From NCBI GenBank assembly GCA_905178155.1, contig CAJINV010000019.1, positions 440,475 through 504,474 of the forward strand: a DNA stretch of 64,000 nt. The letters run 5' to 3'. Positions 53,849 to 64,000 of this stretch are shown here, one piece after another. The notes under the pieces were generated by a model. The model was given only the letters and a program-made list of their open reading frames with translations, made no database searches and was not told where the DNA came from. Numbering within the stretch: position 1 is the first letter of the stretch; every line of letters starts with the position of its first letter. Position numbers and translations under genes: made by a program. This DNA comes from Amoebophrya sp. A120 (taxonomy: Eukaryota; Sar; Dinophyceae; Syndiniales; Amoebophryaceae).

Positions 53849-54559
53849 CTACACGTACCATCAAGCGTTGCGCATGACAAGTTGGGGCCTGCAGTGTCGT
53901 CCTGTTTCAAAAAGCTAGCGCTGCTATATCATCATCATCATTTATCCTGCACTAGGGGGGACGTGCGGAGGGGTATCCTGATTCTGCCACGACAAACTGC
54001 CAGACCGCATCACGAAAAGGTCCTCATGCACGACATCGTGACCAAAAAGCGCACCGTCTTCGACTCCACGGCGCAAACGGCTTCGGTAGAGTCCTTCATC
54101 AACAGCCCAGGCCTAGTAGAATCAGGAGCGGCAGAAGCAATTGGCCCCGATGGAGTTGCGTCGGAATTTTCTTTCCTGCCCTTGGCGGGGCGACGGAAAC
54201 CGGACGCATAATCATGAGCAGCGCGCTTCCCGGCGCTATGTCTCTGCGGGTCGCGGAGCCAGCCCCGCGAGGACCTTTATGGCCCCCGCGGCAGAGTTTC
54301 GGTGAACGGATACCGCCCAGGCAGCCCTAATCCGCCCGCAACGACGGCGAAGGAAGGCACATGACCACTGCCCGGGCCTCCAGAAGGCTCCCCATCGGGC
54401 ATCGGGGCCCCGCCGTCGCCGTCGCCTATGTCCAATATAAAATATTTTAGGAAGTCCTTAAAAATCCAGCCGAAATCTGCCCGCGTTTCTCCCATCGGCT
54501 TTCCGTGGTCGGAAGAGGATGATCAGGCCTTAACAGAGCTTCCCACAGAATGAGAATCA

Positions 54560-55370
54560 GCCAAACTTCTGAGCTAGAGCACCCATACAAGTATCAGCTT
54601 CGCTCATACAATTTCCATATTTTCTGGAATTGAGAAAAATTGTGCTACACTGGGTCTAATTGAAGTTGGCTGATGGAGAGATACAGCATAGCTATGATAT
54701 ACTCCGCTACAATTGATTGACTATGCTCCTTCATTATGCATATTCACCACATTGAAAAAAATAGGACTTTTTTCGTTTTTTTCCATGTCTGAGATTTTTC
54801 ATAAAATTAGTTGCATAATTTGCACAAGCCATGACAGTTGACCACGATACTGTATTCCGTTGCATTGTATTGATTTTCAAGCTGATGCCCGTTGAATTTT
54901 TATCAGTTTTCAATAAAGTCAATTTTTTGTGATTTTTTTGAGTTTTTCCATGTTTGGAAAAATTCGCAAAATTTAATGACTTTCAATGTTACAATTAAAC
55001 AAAATGCAGCAGTTGGCTTCATTGTGACAAATCATCTTGCTTAATTTGCATCTTTTCTGGGTTGATTTCCACGCAGAAGAAATTTTGTACTTTTTTTGAT
55101 TTTTTGCAATTTGAGAGAATTTACTCATTTTTGCAAAATCTATGATGTTCAATAGCAACATCACAAAAAGATCTTAAAGAATATAGGTGAGCTTTCAGAT
55201 TTGATAAATTTTCTCCGAACATCCACCACTCAGCACGCCACACCTCTCAAGATTTTTTTTTGATTTTTTCCAGTATTTGGAGCTTCTTGTGATTATTTCA
55301 ATAGAGAGCACTTGTGTAATACAAGAAAAGGATAATAATATGCAAACTGATCCAATTTATACTCCTTTTA
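54560..55370. repeat. AT-rich block of degenerate tandem repeats
   Basis: Three to four imperfect units of roughly 150-180 bp, each with a T run, TTTTTCCATGT or TTTTTGCAATTT, a short A-rich end and ATTTGCA words (about 54765, 54935, 55095, 55255). It abuts a GC-rich domain at 55376. Confidence 0.6.
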
Positions 55371-55375
55371 GATTG

Positions 55376-58300
55376 GCTGCATGCGCGTGAGCCTGCCGAA
55401 TGCGCGGGGTTTGATTGGCCCAGGCGTGGCCAAGGTCGCGGCCGTCTGGTGTGCTGGGTGGGCCTGCGGGGTCGCAGGGGCGGGCACACTTGCCCGGGGC
55501 GGAGGGCCGCCGCTGGGGCGGTCCGCGGAAGGCGTTCGGAGGGTGCAGCCCCTCCTGTTCCAGGCGTGCCGCATGCGGCTGCCCCGATTTGCCTGTAGGG
55601 GCATGCCAGGCTCCATCCCTGGTTGCCAGGGTGCGGCCTTGGCATCTTGTTGCGATCCGGTCGCTCCGTGCCACACGGAAGCGCGACCGCCGGCCGTCCA
55701 GGCCTGTGGTCTGGCGGCGGTTTTGTATGTTTGGGCAGCAGGGAAAGCTGCTCCTGGGACACTGGTTTGTGCCCAGGACGGTTTTCTTGGTAGGGATTCG
55801 CCTCCCTCCCCCACTGCAGGCGCCGGTCTATTGTGCAAAGACCGGAAGGGGCGGTACGTTCATGAGGAACGCGCCCCCGTCGTTGGTTGATTGGCTGTAG
55901 CATCGGCGCGACGATGCGGCTGATCGCTCCTATGCGTTGGAGCCCCCCGGTGCGATGGGGATTTTTGTGCGTTATGCGTCTGTGGTAGACGCGCCTCGCT
56001 TCGAGGCTTCGCAGCCCAAGGTAGGCTTGCGTCGATTTCGGGCTCCGGTCTGATGCAGCTTGCGCTGCTTGCGGCGCCGCGCGCGCATGATTTGCAGCCT
56101 GTGGTAGGCTTGCGGTGATTTCTGCCTCCGGGCCGAGGCTTGTGCGATGCCTGCGCCGCTTGCAGCGTGTGGTAGGCGGACGCCGGTTCGTTGCTCCGGT
56201 GCGAATCTCGAGCGGCTTCCTGCATGCTGGTAATGTGTACAGCCTATGACAGGCGTGCGTCGGCTTTTGCCTTCGGATCGGGGCTTGTGCGGCGGCTTGT
56301 AGTCCGCTTGCACGGTTGCGCACAGGTGCTGCCGATGAGAGGGATGCAAGGCACCCGCCAATTTGCGACCGGGCCCTTTTCGCGCATCCGGTTCGTGGCT
56401 ACTCTAGTCTGCCCGGGGCTGGCATTGATTTCCGCCTCCGGCCTAAGGCCGGCGCCACTCGCGGGCAGGTTGTGTACGGCGGCCCGGCGCCCGGCGATGA
56501 GAGCAATGGATGCGTGCACGAGAATGCCCGCGTGCGGCCTCGGCTATTCGACCCGCTCGCCCCGCGCGGCGACGGTGCTCTGCTTTACGTGGTTGCGCAG
56601 CATCTTGGCGCTGCGTTCAGGTTTCGTCGGCCCGGGACGGCCATGAAGCTTAGTCGCGCCTCTGGCCGGCGACTGCTTCTGCTTCTGGCCATGCCGCGTG
56701 ATGCGGATGGCGCGGCTTGGTGGCGACGAGCGTCGCTCCCGAGGTGGGTCGGTCGGGCTCGGCTCAGGCCGGGCTCACCCCACGCGGGCGCGCGGCGTTT
56801 GCGCTTCGGTGCGAAGCTGTTGCGACCGACCTACGTCGGGAGCGGCACTTCGTCGCCACCTTGCCTTGCTCCTGCGCCCACCTGCTTTGGAAGGGCTTCT
56901 CGGTTGGCGCAGATAGCACTCCCGGCGTTGCTGCTGATGCTGCCACTGCTCCCAAGGTGGGGGCCCGCTGTACGTACGGCGCCAGGGCACTGTGCCTGTT
57001 GTAGTTGCGCGGCAGCGCTGCAGGCATCGGATGGCACTGCATATCGCGGCACCGCAGCGGCGGGTCCGCGGGAGATTGGGTTCGGAGATGCAGTGTTGCT
57101 CTCCCCCCGACGTTTACGTGTCCGTAGGGTGTGCCTGGTGCGCCCCTGCGGATAGCGATTGCGCCACTCGCTTTCCGCGCCGGCGGCGAGAATGAGTGGA
57201 TCCAGTTTGCTGACATTGCAAGGTGCGCCGTCGCATGCGCGCAGGTTGTCTGGGTTGGCGACGAGCTCCGCTTCCGAGGCGGGTCGGTCGGGTTCAGCTC
57301 CGGCTGAACTCACCCCGCACGGTTGCTGGTGCTTGGTCGCGAGGACGCCTCGCGTGGCCTGCTTCGGAAGCGACGCTTCGTCGCCATCGCTTTGGGCGCG
57401 CGCATGCGAAGCGCGCGGCGCGCACTTTGCTTGTCGCACTAGGAAGGTGCTATGGCTGCCAGTTGATGGCAGCCGCTGCCACGATCGATCTTTTGACGAG
57501 CACTTCCGCCCGGAAGAGCGTGGTGGCGGTGGGGTGTCGGGGGCTCGGCCGCCCCCCTCTTCCGTTCGGAAGAGCTCGGTGGCTATGGTTCCCCACCGCC
57601 GGGTCGCGGCCGCTGAAGCCGCTCCGGCCTCTGGTGTTCGCGTTCGGGCGAGCGCGATCTCGCTTCGGCGACGCCTTCGGGCGCTGTGCTCTTTTGGGAC
57701 CAGACGGTCCTGCGACTGGCTCAAGGCTGGAGCCAATAAAATATACTGGTCGTTCATAGGGAGGTACCTATAGGCAAAGTTTTGGGATGTTTGTCAAAAG
57801 CAGCCTCTTTTTCATCTCAATGGTTGTGCTTAATCTGGGCGATGAAAAACCACTGCAAAACCAGTGCTAGGCTGGTTGCCAATGATATTTTTTATCAGCT
57901 TTTGGGGCCTGGGCACCGCCGCCGCCGTCCGTGTATGCCGTCGGTTTTCGGAGGTGGTAAGACCTGGGGGGCCGCTTCAGGCGTTTCTCACCAGCTTCGC
58001 CCGTCTGGGCGGTGGAAAACCACTGCAAAACCAGTGCTGGGCTGGTTATCAGTGCTATTCTCTATCAGCTTTGGGGGCCTGGGCACCGCCGCCGCCGTCT
58101 TTGCAGGCCGCCGGTTGTCGGAGGTGGTAAGACCCGGGAAGGGGGGCCGCTCTCCAGGCGTTTCTCACCCGCTTCGCGCGATCGCAACAGGGTGCAAGAC
58201 CACTACTAAAAGGGCGCTGGTTGCTTTTTTTTTTACCCGACCCGGGGGCCGTGCCGCGGCGGGCCAGGTGCGCGATTTCCTCGGTGTTTTTAAAGTTGGG

Positions 58301-59060
58301 CCCTTGGGATGCACCTTGGCGGTTTTTGTAGCCCTTCCGCGCGTGTTGATGGGCACAAGACCCTACGCAACGCGCCCCACTGCGTGGCGGGCTACCCTGT
58401 GCGTGCGCCTTATCACCACCGGCCAGAAGAGCCGCGGAAGCTTCATTGGGTCCGGCCCCGGCAAACTCGTCCGCCGGGCCGCCTTGTCCCGAGCGAGCAC
58501 AACGCAGGAAGGCAGCACCGACGCGCAGTCTCGGCTGCCCGAACGATAGCACGCGAAGGCCTGGAGGATACAGAGGCGCTTGCCGGCGGTGGGGCACTAT
58601 AGCCGGCGACCTCATGCGCACAGAGAACAGAGGCGGCCCAGCCCCACCGCCGCTACGCTCGTGCGGGTGGAAGTTCTTGGCGCACGTGCAAGCGCAGGTG
58701 CAAAGCCACGATTGCCGACGGTGTGCGATCTGCTGCCGTCACGGCAACACCCAGCAACCCGGAATAGACAGCGAGGCCTTTCGGCCGCAGAGGAGGCGAC
58801 GCAGCCTCACTGCCGATCCCGGGGCCGTTGCCGACCGGAACTTGGCGAGCACAGGCGCTAGCAACAGTGTCGGGTGAGTCCAGCCTGGGCTGGACACGAC
58901 TGGCCCATCTCGGAAGCCAACGCCCGTCGATGATCACCGTCGACTGCCTTCGTACGAGCGCAAGCTTATGTCGCAACGCACCGGCCCCAAGCCCGGCACT
59001 TGCAGATTATTGACAAGGGCGGGGAGCATCGAAAGCCCGCACCTATGGGCTTGGGTGGAA
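55376..59060. repeat. GC-rich repeat domain at a transcription switch
   Basis: About 3.7 kb of GC-rich sequence. Parts: imperfect tandem units of about 85-90 bp with TGTGGTAGGCTTGCG words (about 55980-56330); two related segments starting near 56700 and 57240 (GGCGACGAGC then GGGTCGGTCGGG); a 170-bp direct repeat at 57846 and 58016; and diverged inverted arms at about 57440-57745 and 58440-58760. Long frames on both strands follow from composition and repeats. It separates the minus-strand cluster from the plus-strand gene at 59.6 kb. Confidence 0.7.
57846..58197 (+). repeat. 170-bp direct repeat, two copies
   Basis: Copies at 57846 and 58016 share AAAACCACTGCAAAACCAGT, GGGCCTGGGCACCGCCGCCG and CGGAGGTGGTAAGACC. 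Confidence 0.88.
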
Positions 59061-59593
59061 CTCTCGCTTGACGCGGCGCCGGATCTTTAAACGGATCAGA
59101 TGATGATGAAGCACTGCGATCGTGATCCTGTCCTCGTTAGATGGCAACTATGACGATGATGATATACGCACGTGCTCTTTTGTTTTTCATCACTTTGCGC
59201 CTCGCCCTCCGAAGATCTTTTGACTTAGAAAAGGCGAACGGCCAAGACCAAGATCTAAAAACAAGGAAAGAAGCCACGTACGGCGTGTCGTATTCGATTA
59301 GTACTAATAAGCCTCGCTGATAAGCCTCAGTGCTGGCCCGCGGTCTCTTTCAAACGGGGCGACTTTCTTCTCAAGTTCAATTTTGACGCTTTGTACCCCC
59401 GGATCTTCACTTTGACACATTTGGCGCGTACATCGCCCTACACTCCATAAAATTTTTGTTGCACCTCCAGTGAGTTTCTTGACGCGGTGCACGCTGCATT
59501 TGTTTGTTGTTAAAGGCAAACGCCTCACAGTTTACTGAACTGCACTTGATGATCATCTCCATGCAAATTTACACCTTATACTTCTTATAGTGA
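59061..59593. promoter_or_regulatory. Spacer upstream of the plus-strand gene
   Basis: Composition drops to average or AT-leaning. No gene seen. As the region between opposite transcription directions, it probably contains the promoter of the 59.6-kb gene (inference only). Confidence 0.3.
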
Positions 59594-62500
59594 ATGTGTT
59601 ATCCAAAATTAGATTTTGCGCAACAAGAAAGTAATCGTATAGAAACTGCGGCTCGGCCTTACCTGGAGGACGGCCACCTGCTCACCGCTGCACAGCACGC
59701 GGTAGGAGCCGGCGCCGGCGTAAAAACAATGACAGAAATGCAAGAACCACTGCAACCAAGAAATAGTCCGCCACCGGCGGATGTCGCCGCGCCCCGCCGC
59801 GGCGGTCCTGCTACCACAAAACTCCGGGTCCTTTTCGCGTTGACCGGCGCAGCCGCCGTGTTTCCGAGCGCGAGCAGCAGTTCCGTCGTTCCGCAGAAGG
59901 CGCTGCTGGCGCGCCAGCGAACCCTGTCGGATGGGGAACTCAGCGCGCTCTCCACCTCCGCCGGATCCGTTTTGTCGTCGCCGCAACAGACTCTCTCCAC
60001 GGAAGGGTCTCTGCCAAGTTTGGCGGCTGGTGCATCGCGGCGCGGCAGTAAGACTCACTATTCCGCGTCGCCGCCGGGTTCGACCTTCGGCTCACCCGCC
60101 CAGCAGTTTTCGAATTCGCCCCCACAACGGTTCTCTGGTTCCTCGTCGCTTTCCCCACCGTGGTGCAAGGAGCACGAGAGCTCCTACAGCGCTGCGGAGT
60201 TCGACGAGCTGCAGGCATTCCGCTTGGAGGCGGGATGTGACGTGGGTCCGGGGGAGGAAGAAAAAGACGACTACAGCGGAAGGTGTAACGCCGCTGGACA
60301 AGAACCCAGCGCCGGGGGTGAGGAAGATACAACTACCGAACAAGCGGCATCGCTTTCGCGATGCAAAAGCTCATTTTTCTTTCCCAGCACACCCCTCGAA
60401 CAGCCACAGCCGCAGCGGTATTCCGGTATCGTGCCGCTGCTGTGGAGGACTTTTACACCCCCGCCGGCGCATGGTAGTATTGATACCTCGTCGGGAACTT
60501 CTACTTCTGGTTCCTCTTCCGCCAGTGCGCAGTCCCGAGCGAGCTCGACGTCCTCCTTTCCGCATGGCAGCGAGGAAGACCTACAGATGACGATCAGACG
60601 GGCCGCGGCAGGAGAACAACTACGCAACACTTTTTCCACTCCAAGCCATAGCCAGTCCGGTACTTCTATATCAACGGGTGGAAGCAAGAGAACTGCACGA
60701 GAACTCGCACCACCGTACCCACAAACCGCTCTGACGCCGCCCAGTCTAACACTATCGGGCTTGAAAGACAAGCGCGTCGCTAGTTGCCCGGGAGGTCTGG
60801 ATTGCATGGAAACTATCGATGATGTGGAGGAGAGGCGATTTTACCGTACTAACAGCGAGGGACGATCGACCACACCAGCTGACGTTCCATCACCCGCGAC
60901 GCTACCCGTCCTGGTGTTCAAGCGCAGCAGCAGTGTCGGTTCCAGCCCAACGCTGAAACCACTGTCGGCGCCGACAATTTTCTACCCGCAGGCTAGGCGG
61001 GGGGAAGAGTTGCAGCTATCTAGGTCGTCGACGCCCGCGTTTGGGGCGGGTCGAAGTTCTTGTTCATCTTTAAAAACGTCCTCGGGGAGCGACGAACTTG
61101 GACTGCACAGGAATACGTCGTGCGGGGGTCTTGAGGACAAGGAAGAACGAAGACCGCCTCGGCAGCGTGCTCACTCGGATCCCTGGAGCAGCTTGGGCCG
61201 GATGCCGTTTGCCAAACCTGAATCAGGCCCTGATATTGAAGATGCAAACGTCGACCAACAGACGTTGTTAACGACTTCCCGCGCCCAACTTCATGACACG
61301 CATCTTCGCGGAAACCAGACTATTCCGGGCGTGTGCGGGCGACCCGACAGGGAGCGTCTGGACCACTTTTATCACGGGCGAAAAGGGACAAGTTCTTTGG
61401 GGACGTCGAGCAAGTCCTCTTCCTCACACCTGCGCGTGCCGAACGTGAGCAGCTGCCCGGCGGGGCTGAATTGCATTTTGGAAGACGTCGAAGCGAGTGA
61501 GGAGCAGAAAACCCCCTGGGAGCTCGAACAGGAGGCTCGGCTCGCGGCGGAGGTGACCGGACGTGGGAAGATGGTGGAAACGGGTGGTGCCACAGTAGAC
61601 ACAGCAGCACCACAGATGCACGAAAACGAAAATAAACCTGTTGTCCCGACGGGTTTCGCGTCGCAACTTTTGCGCCGGATCTACCGCGACGCGTGTGCAG
61701 TCACGCGGAGCAAGCGAGGCGCAGCGCTGACGGTGGAGTCGGTTGATATTGGTTCCACTGGCAATAAAGCCGCTCCAAATTCTTCTTGCCCGGATGTGGA
61801 AGCTGCTGCTCCTGCGATTTTTGGTAACAATAGTACAAGAACGCAGCAGGGGGCGCCACTGTCTTCACCACTCCACCATGCGCACAGTTGCCCAGCCATG
61901 CTGAATCGGATAGCAGAGATCGATGAGGAAGATGAATGTGAGTTGACCCGAGCTGGTGAAGCACTACCTCCGCAAGGTCGTGCAACGGGATTCTTATTCG
62001 CAGGAGGGGACGATGAACACGCGTCGCCGACGCAAGTTTTTCAAAGCTGGCCCGTCGACGGTGAGTTCCAACAGGACACAGCCGACGACGACCTCCTGCT
62101 CGACCAGGAATTGCTTGGAATGCTGAATGGCACTGCTTCAACATCCCGTGGTGATTCTTGCACTAACTCGCCCACGCCTTTTCACAACTACACGCCCCAG
62201 TTTTATTCCCTCTCCAGGCAATCGACGGAGGAAAGCCAAAGATCTTCGAGTTCAAGCTCCGGCCTGCTCGGTAGGGTCAAGCACGTGCAGTCTTGCCCCG
62301 CGGATCTGTACCGCATTGTAGAGGATGTGGAGGAACTGGAACAAGACGCGGATTTCCCCCACCCCGGAGCCACTGGTGCGTATCCACAAATTTGTCAACT
62401 CGAATCCGATGCGACTCCGATCGTTGAGGACGCGCGGCTCCGTGCCCGCTTGCAACAGTCCGGCAAATCGTTTCTGTGCAGCAACTTCAGTCCGGAATGC

Positions 62501-63610
62501 GGGCGGGATGGCTACTGCTATTGCCGCGAAGGGGCGGATACGGGTGGTGAAGAAAGGATGATGTTGGCGAATGACACAAGTCCTGCGTCAGATCATGGAG
62601 TTGTCAAAGATGTTGCCGAGGAGGATTCTTCTATGTTGCAGGCGAGAGGGGAGGATGCAGCGGGAGGTGCAGATGGGGAGTTTGACACACCGAAGCCCGA
62701 CGAGCAGGCTGACCAGGTCCAAGAACTCGAGAAGCTCCGGCAAACGCTTTCGCAGCGACTCAGCCGTGGCTCGATGCGGAGCTGTTTGTCTTACTCCGGC
62801 CCGAGCTCCCCCGTGTTGGCACGGCAGCAGAGCGGGGGAAGCGATCATGGAGAAATTATTGGCACGACGGACGGAGTGCTACCGACCGCCGCGATGTCGG
62901 CTACTACTCCGTCAATCGCGTTGGCGGAAGAGATTTCCGGCGACACCTCCACTTTTCTCCACAAAAGCATGAGCAACGTATCCAGCGAGTTTTCGTTTAC
63001 CCGCCAGTCCAGCCACAGCGAACCCACCTTCTCCCGCCAGACCAGCAGTGGGAGCGGCAGTTTTGCCCTGAACGCTTGTTCGAAACGTCAGGTATCCACC
63101 AAATCAAAAGCACAGTCCGCGCCGGTGAGCAGGCAGGGGAGCCGGCAGGCGTCGAAGGAAGCGTGCGGAAGAAGTAGGCGATACAATCTTTCCACCTCGC
63201 AGAGCGGTTCATCTGCCATAGTGGTGGGGCAACAAGGAGAAAATAGTAGAACTGGCACTTCAACTTCTACGGCCATCGTGCCGCACCAACACAACTCCGG
63301 CGTTTCAACAACATCCCGCGGCCTCCCCTTCTCCGGCCACAAAAAGTTTGCCTGCGCGGTCGGCGCGGCCGCGGTGTTGGGCGGGCTGTCGCGCGCTTGC
63401 GTCCGGCAACCGAATCCGCAGCAAAAGACTTCGGACGGGGCAAGAGCCTCGGCTTCCGCCTTCGTGCCTATTCCAGGAGAAAAAGAACGCAGCGGGAAAA
63501 GCGTGGCGGTGCCGAAAAAACAGGTCGACCATGGGTTGGGACCAGTGGGGGAGCGAGGGTACTTTAGGGTTTTGTACTACTGCGTGCGGACGATTTTTGC
63601 TAATGCATGA
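59594..63610 (+). CDS. Large Ser-rich protein with four SCPxxLxxI repeats
   Basis: 1338 codons without an intron. The first ATG is 59594; ATG 59729 (MTEMQEPLQ) has a better context and may be the true start. The protein is low-complexity (Ser, Thr, Pro, Glu) with many RQxS and SxxR phosphosite-like words (FTRQSSHSEPTFSRQTSSGS). Four copies of one motif recur at residues about 396, 619, 763 and 898: SCPGGLDCMETIDDVEE, SCPAGLNCILEDVEA, SCPAMLNRIAEIDEEDE, SCPADLYRIVEDVEELE. Weak hydrophobic stretches lie near each end (LRVLFALTGAAAVF; FACAVGAAAVLGGLSRAC). It may be a scaffold bound through the motif; function unknown. The last 15 residues may be intron sequence, with coding resuming near 63715. 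Confidence 0.8.
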   Translation: MCYPKLDFAQQESNRIETAARPYLEDGHLLTAAQHAVGAGAGVKTMTEMQEPLQPRNSPPPADVAAPRRGGPATTKLRVLFALTGAAAVFPSASSSSVVPQKALLARQRTLSDGELSALSTSAGSVLSSPQQTLSTEGSLPSLAAGASRRGSKTHYSASPPGSTFGSPAQQFSNSPPQRFSGSSSLSPPWCKEHESSYSAAEFDELQAFRLEAGCDVGPGEEEKDDYSGRCNAAGQEPSAGGEEDTTTEQAASLSRCKSSFFFPSTPLEQPQPQRYSGIVPLLWRTFTPPPAHGSIDTSSGTSTSGSSSASAQSRASSTSSFPHGSEEDLQMTIRRAAAGEQLRNTFSTPSHSQSGTSISTGGSKRTARELAPPYPQTALTPPSLTLSGLKDKRVASCPGGLDCMETIDDVEERRFYRTNSEGRSTTPADVPSPATLPVLVFKRSSSVGSSPTLKPLSAPTIFYPQARRGEELQLSRSSTPAFGAGRSSCSSLKTSSGSDELGLHRNTSCGGLEDKEERRPPRQRAHSDPWSSLGRMPFAKPESGPDIEDANVDQQTLLTTSRAQLHDTHLRGNQTIPGVCGRPDRERLDHFYHGRKGTSSLGTSSKSSSSHLRVPNVSSCPAGLNCILEDVEASEEQKTPWELEQEARLAAEVTGRGKMVETGGATVDTAAPQMHENENKPVVPTGFASQLLRRIYRDACAVTRSKRGAALTVESVDIGSTGNKAAPNSSCPDVEAAAPAIFGNNSTRTQQGAPLSSPLHHAHSCPAMLNRIAEIDEEDECELTRAGEALPPQGRATGFLFAGGDDEHASPTQVFQSWPVDGEFQQDTADDDLLLDQELLGMLNGTASTSRGDSCTNSPTPFHNYTPQFYSLSRQSTEESQRSSSSSSGLLGRVKHVQSCPADLYRIVEDVEELEQDADFPHPGATGAYPQICQLESDATPIVEDARLRARLQQSGKSFLCSNFSPECGRDGYCYCREGADTGGEERMMLANDTSPASDHGVVKDVAEEDSSMLQARGEDAAGGADGEFDTPKPDEQADQVQELEKLRQTLSQRLSRGSMRSCLSYSGPSSPVLARQQSGGSDHGEIIGTTDGVLPTAAMSATTPSIALAEEISGDTSTFLHKSMSNVSSEFSFTRQSSHSEPTFSRQTSSGSGSFALNACSKRQVSTKSKAQSAPVSRQGSRQASKEACGRSRRYNLSTSQSGSSAIVVGQQGENSRTGTSTSTAIVPHQHNSGVSTTSRGLPFSGHKKFACAVGAAAVLGGLSRACVRQPNPQQKTSDGARASASAFVPIPGEKERSGKSVAVPKKQVDHGLGPVGERGYFRVLYYCVRTIFANA

Positions 63611-63699
63611 CAGAAGATGTTGGTTCTTGATAATGCATTGTAGCATCAATAAACGAGAAGTTGAAGTGAATATTATATTGGAAGAAAACCGACCAAATC

Positions 63700-63990
63700 A
63701 GGCCTGCACTGGCCGACTTGAGCAAAATTGGGCTGCCAGTATCGCAGCAACCGCTAGAGAAAGACCGGGCGTGCCGGACGAAGCTGTGCGGGCCGGTGAC
63801 CAAGCGCGGTAGCCGGTTGAAACGCGAAAACGCAAAATGCTCCATCACCTCGGACACTGGTTTGATGATTCGCGCCACGAGCGGCGTCTTGGCGGGCAGG
63901 TTGATTCGACAGGTACTGTTATTTTGTCAGATAGATGAAACTGGCTTTGTTACCGTAGTTCCTTGTGATGCATTGTTCCTGCACCAGTAG
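63700..63990 (+). CDS. Possible continuation exon of the 59.6-kb gene
   Basis: An open plus-strand stretch (LADLSKIGLPVSQQPLEKDR, then TKLCGPVTKRGSRLKREN) follows an introner-like spacer containing AATGCATGACA and ATAATGCATTG (63600-63640). No clear element ends or direct repeat. The minus strand is also open here. Confidence 0.3.
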   Translation, partial: RPALADLSKIGLPVSQQPLEKDRACRTKLCGPVTKRGSRLKRENAKCSITSDTGLMIRATSGVLAGRLIRQVLLFCQIDETGFVTVVPCDALFLHQ

Positions 63991-64000
63991 GCTACTTCGG

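Noticed and set aside
55298-58549. Several frames of 250-340 residues on both strands
   Set aside because: All lie in GC-rich tandem and inverted repeats; overlapping frames are open in every phase.
1-64000. tRNA, rRNA and CRISPR arrays
   Set aside because: I scanned for cloverleaf arms, conserved rRNA words and regular spacer arrays and saw none I could support.

Overview
The window is nuclear DNA of a dinoflagellate-like protist, most probably a syndinian of the Amoebophrya type (inference). Three things point there. A perfect 22-nt match to the dinoflagellate spliced-leader consensus lies at 17162-17183. Almost every gene in the first 54 kb is on the minus strand, as in dinoflagellate one-way gene clusters. 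Most introns are short inserts with terminal inverted repeats and 5-bp direct repeats ('introners'), a type known from Amoebophrya among other protists. Eukaryotic ribosomal protein genes with GT-AG introns exclude a bacterium.

Layout. 1-12.3 kb: a partial unknown gene, ribosomal proteins eL18 and uS7, and two intron-poor proteins of unknown function, all minus strand. 12.3-18 kb: a repeat island with a plus-strand ORF, a dispersed 45-bp module, an 80-bp tandem repeat, a GC-rich block with a recurring TTTTCCGGGAAAA box, and the spliced-leader match. 18-21.2 kb: a cysteine-rich PAN/Apple-like surface or secreted protein. 22-25.5 kb: repeats, including a long hairpin and a GGGGGCCCCC minisatellite. 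25.6-28.6 kb: GTP cyclohydrolase I. 29.4-30.8 kb: a 1.43-kb non-autonomous element with perfect 21-bp terminal inverted repeats. 31.3-37.5 kb: a pepsin-type aspartyl protease broken by about a dozen introners. 40.2-44.7 kb: an LZTR1-like Kelch-BTB protein. 48.1-52.3 kb: a CDKL-type kinase with an Asn/Ser-rich tail. 52.6-54.5 kb: weakly supported minus-strand coding exons. 54.6-59.1 kb: an AT-rich then GC-rich repeat domain at the point where transcription direction changes. 59.6-63.6 kb: a 1338-residue Ser-rich protein on the plus strand with four copies of a short SCP motif.

Main result. About thirty inserts were located inside genes. They start with TAT and end with ATA, carry inverted-repeat ends from at least six families, and twelve have perfect 5-bp direct repeats at exactly these boundaries. 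Removing the insert plus one repeat restores the reading frame and conserved motifs in the protease, kinase, Kelch-BTB and PAN genes. No offset gives GT-AG ends in the cases checked, yet the same genes also have ordinary GT-AG introns. The largest family sits in both orientations. The gene models below rest on this rule; exact exon edges where the direct repeat is imperfect are approximate.
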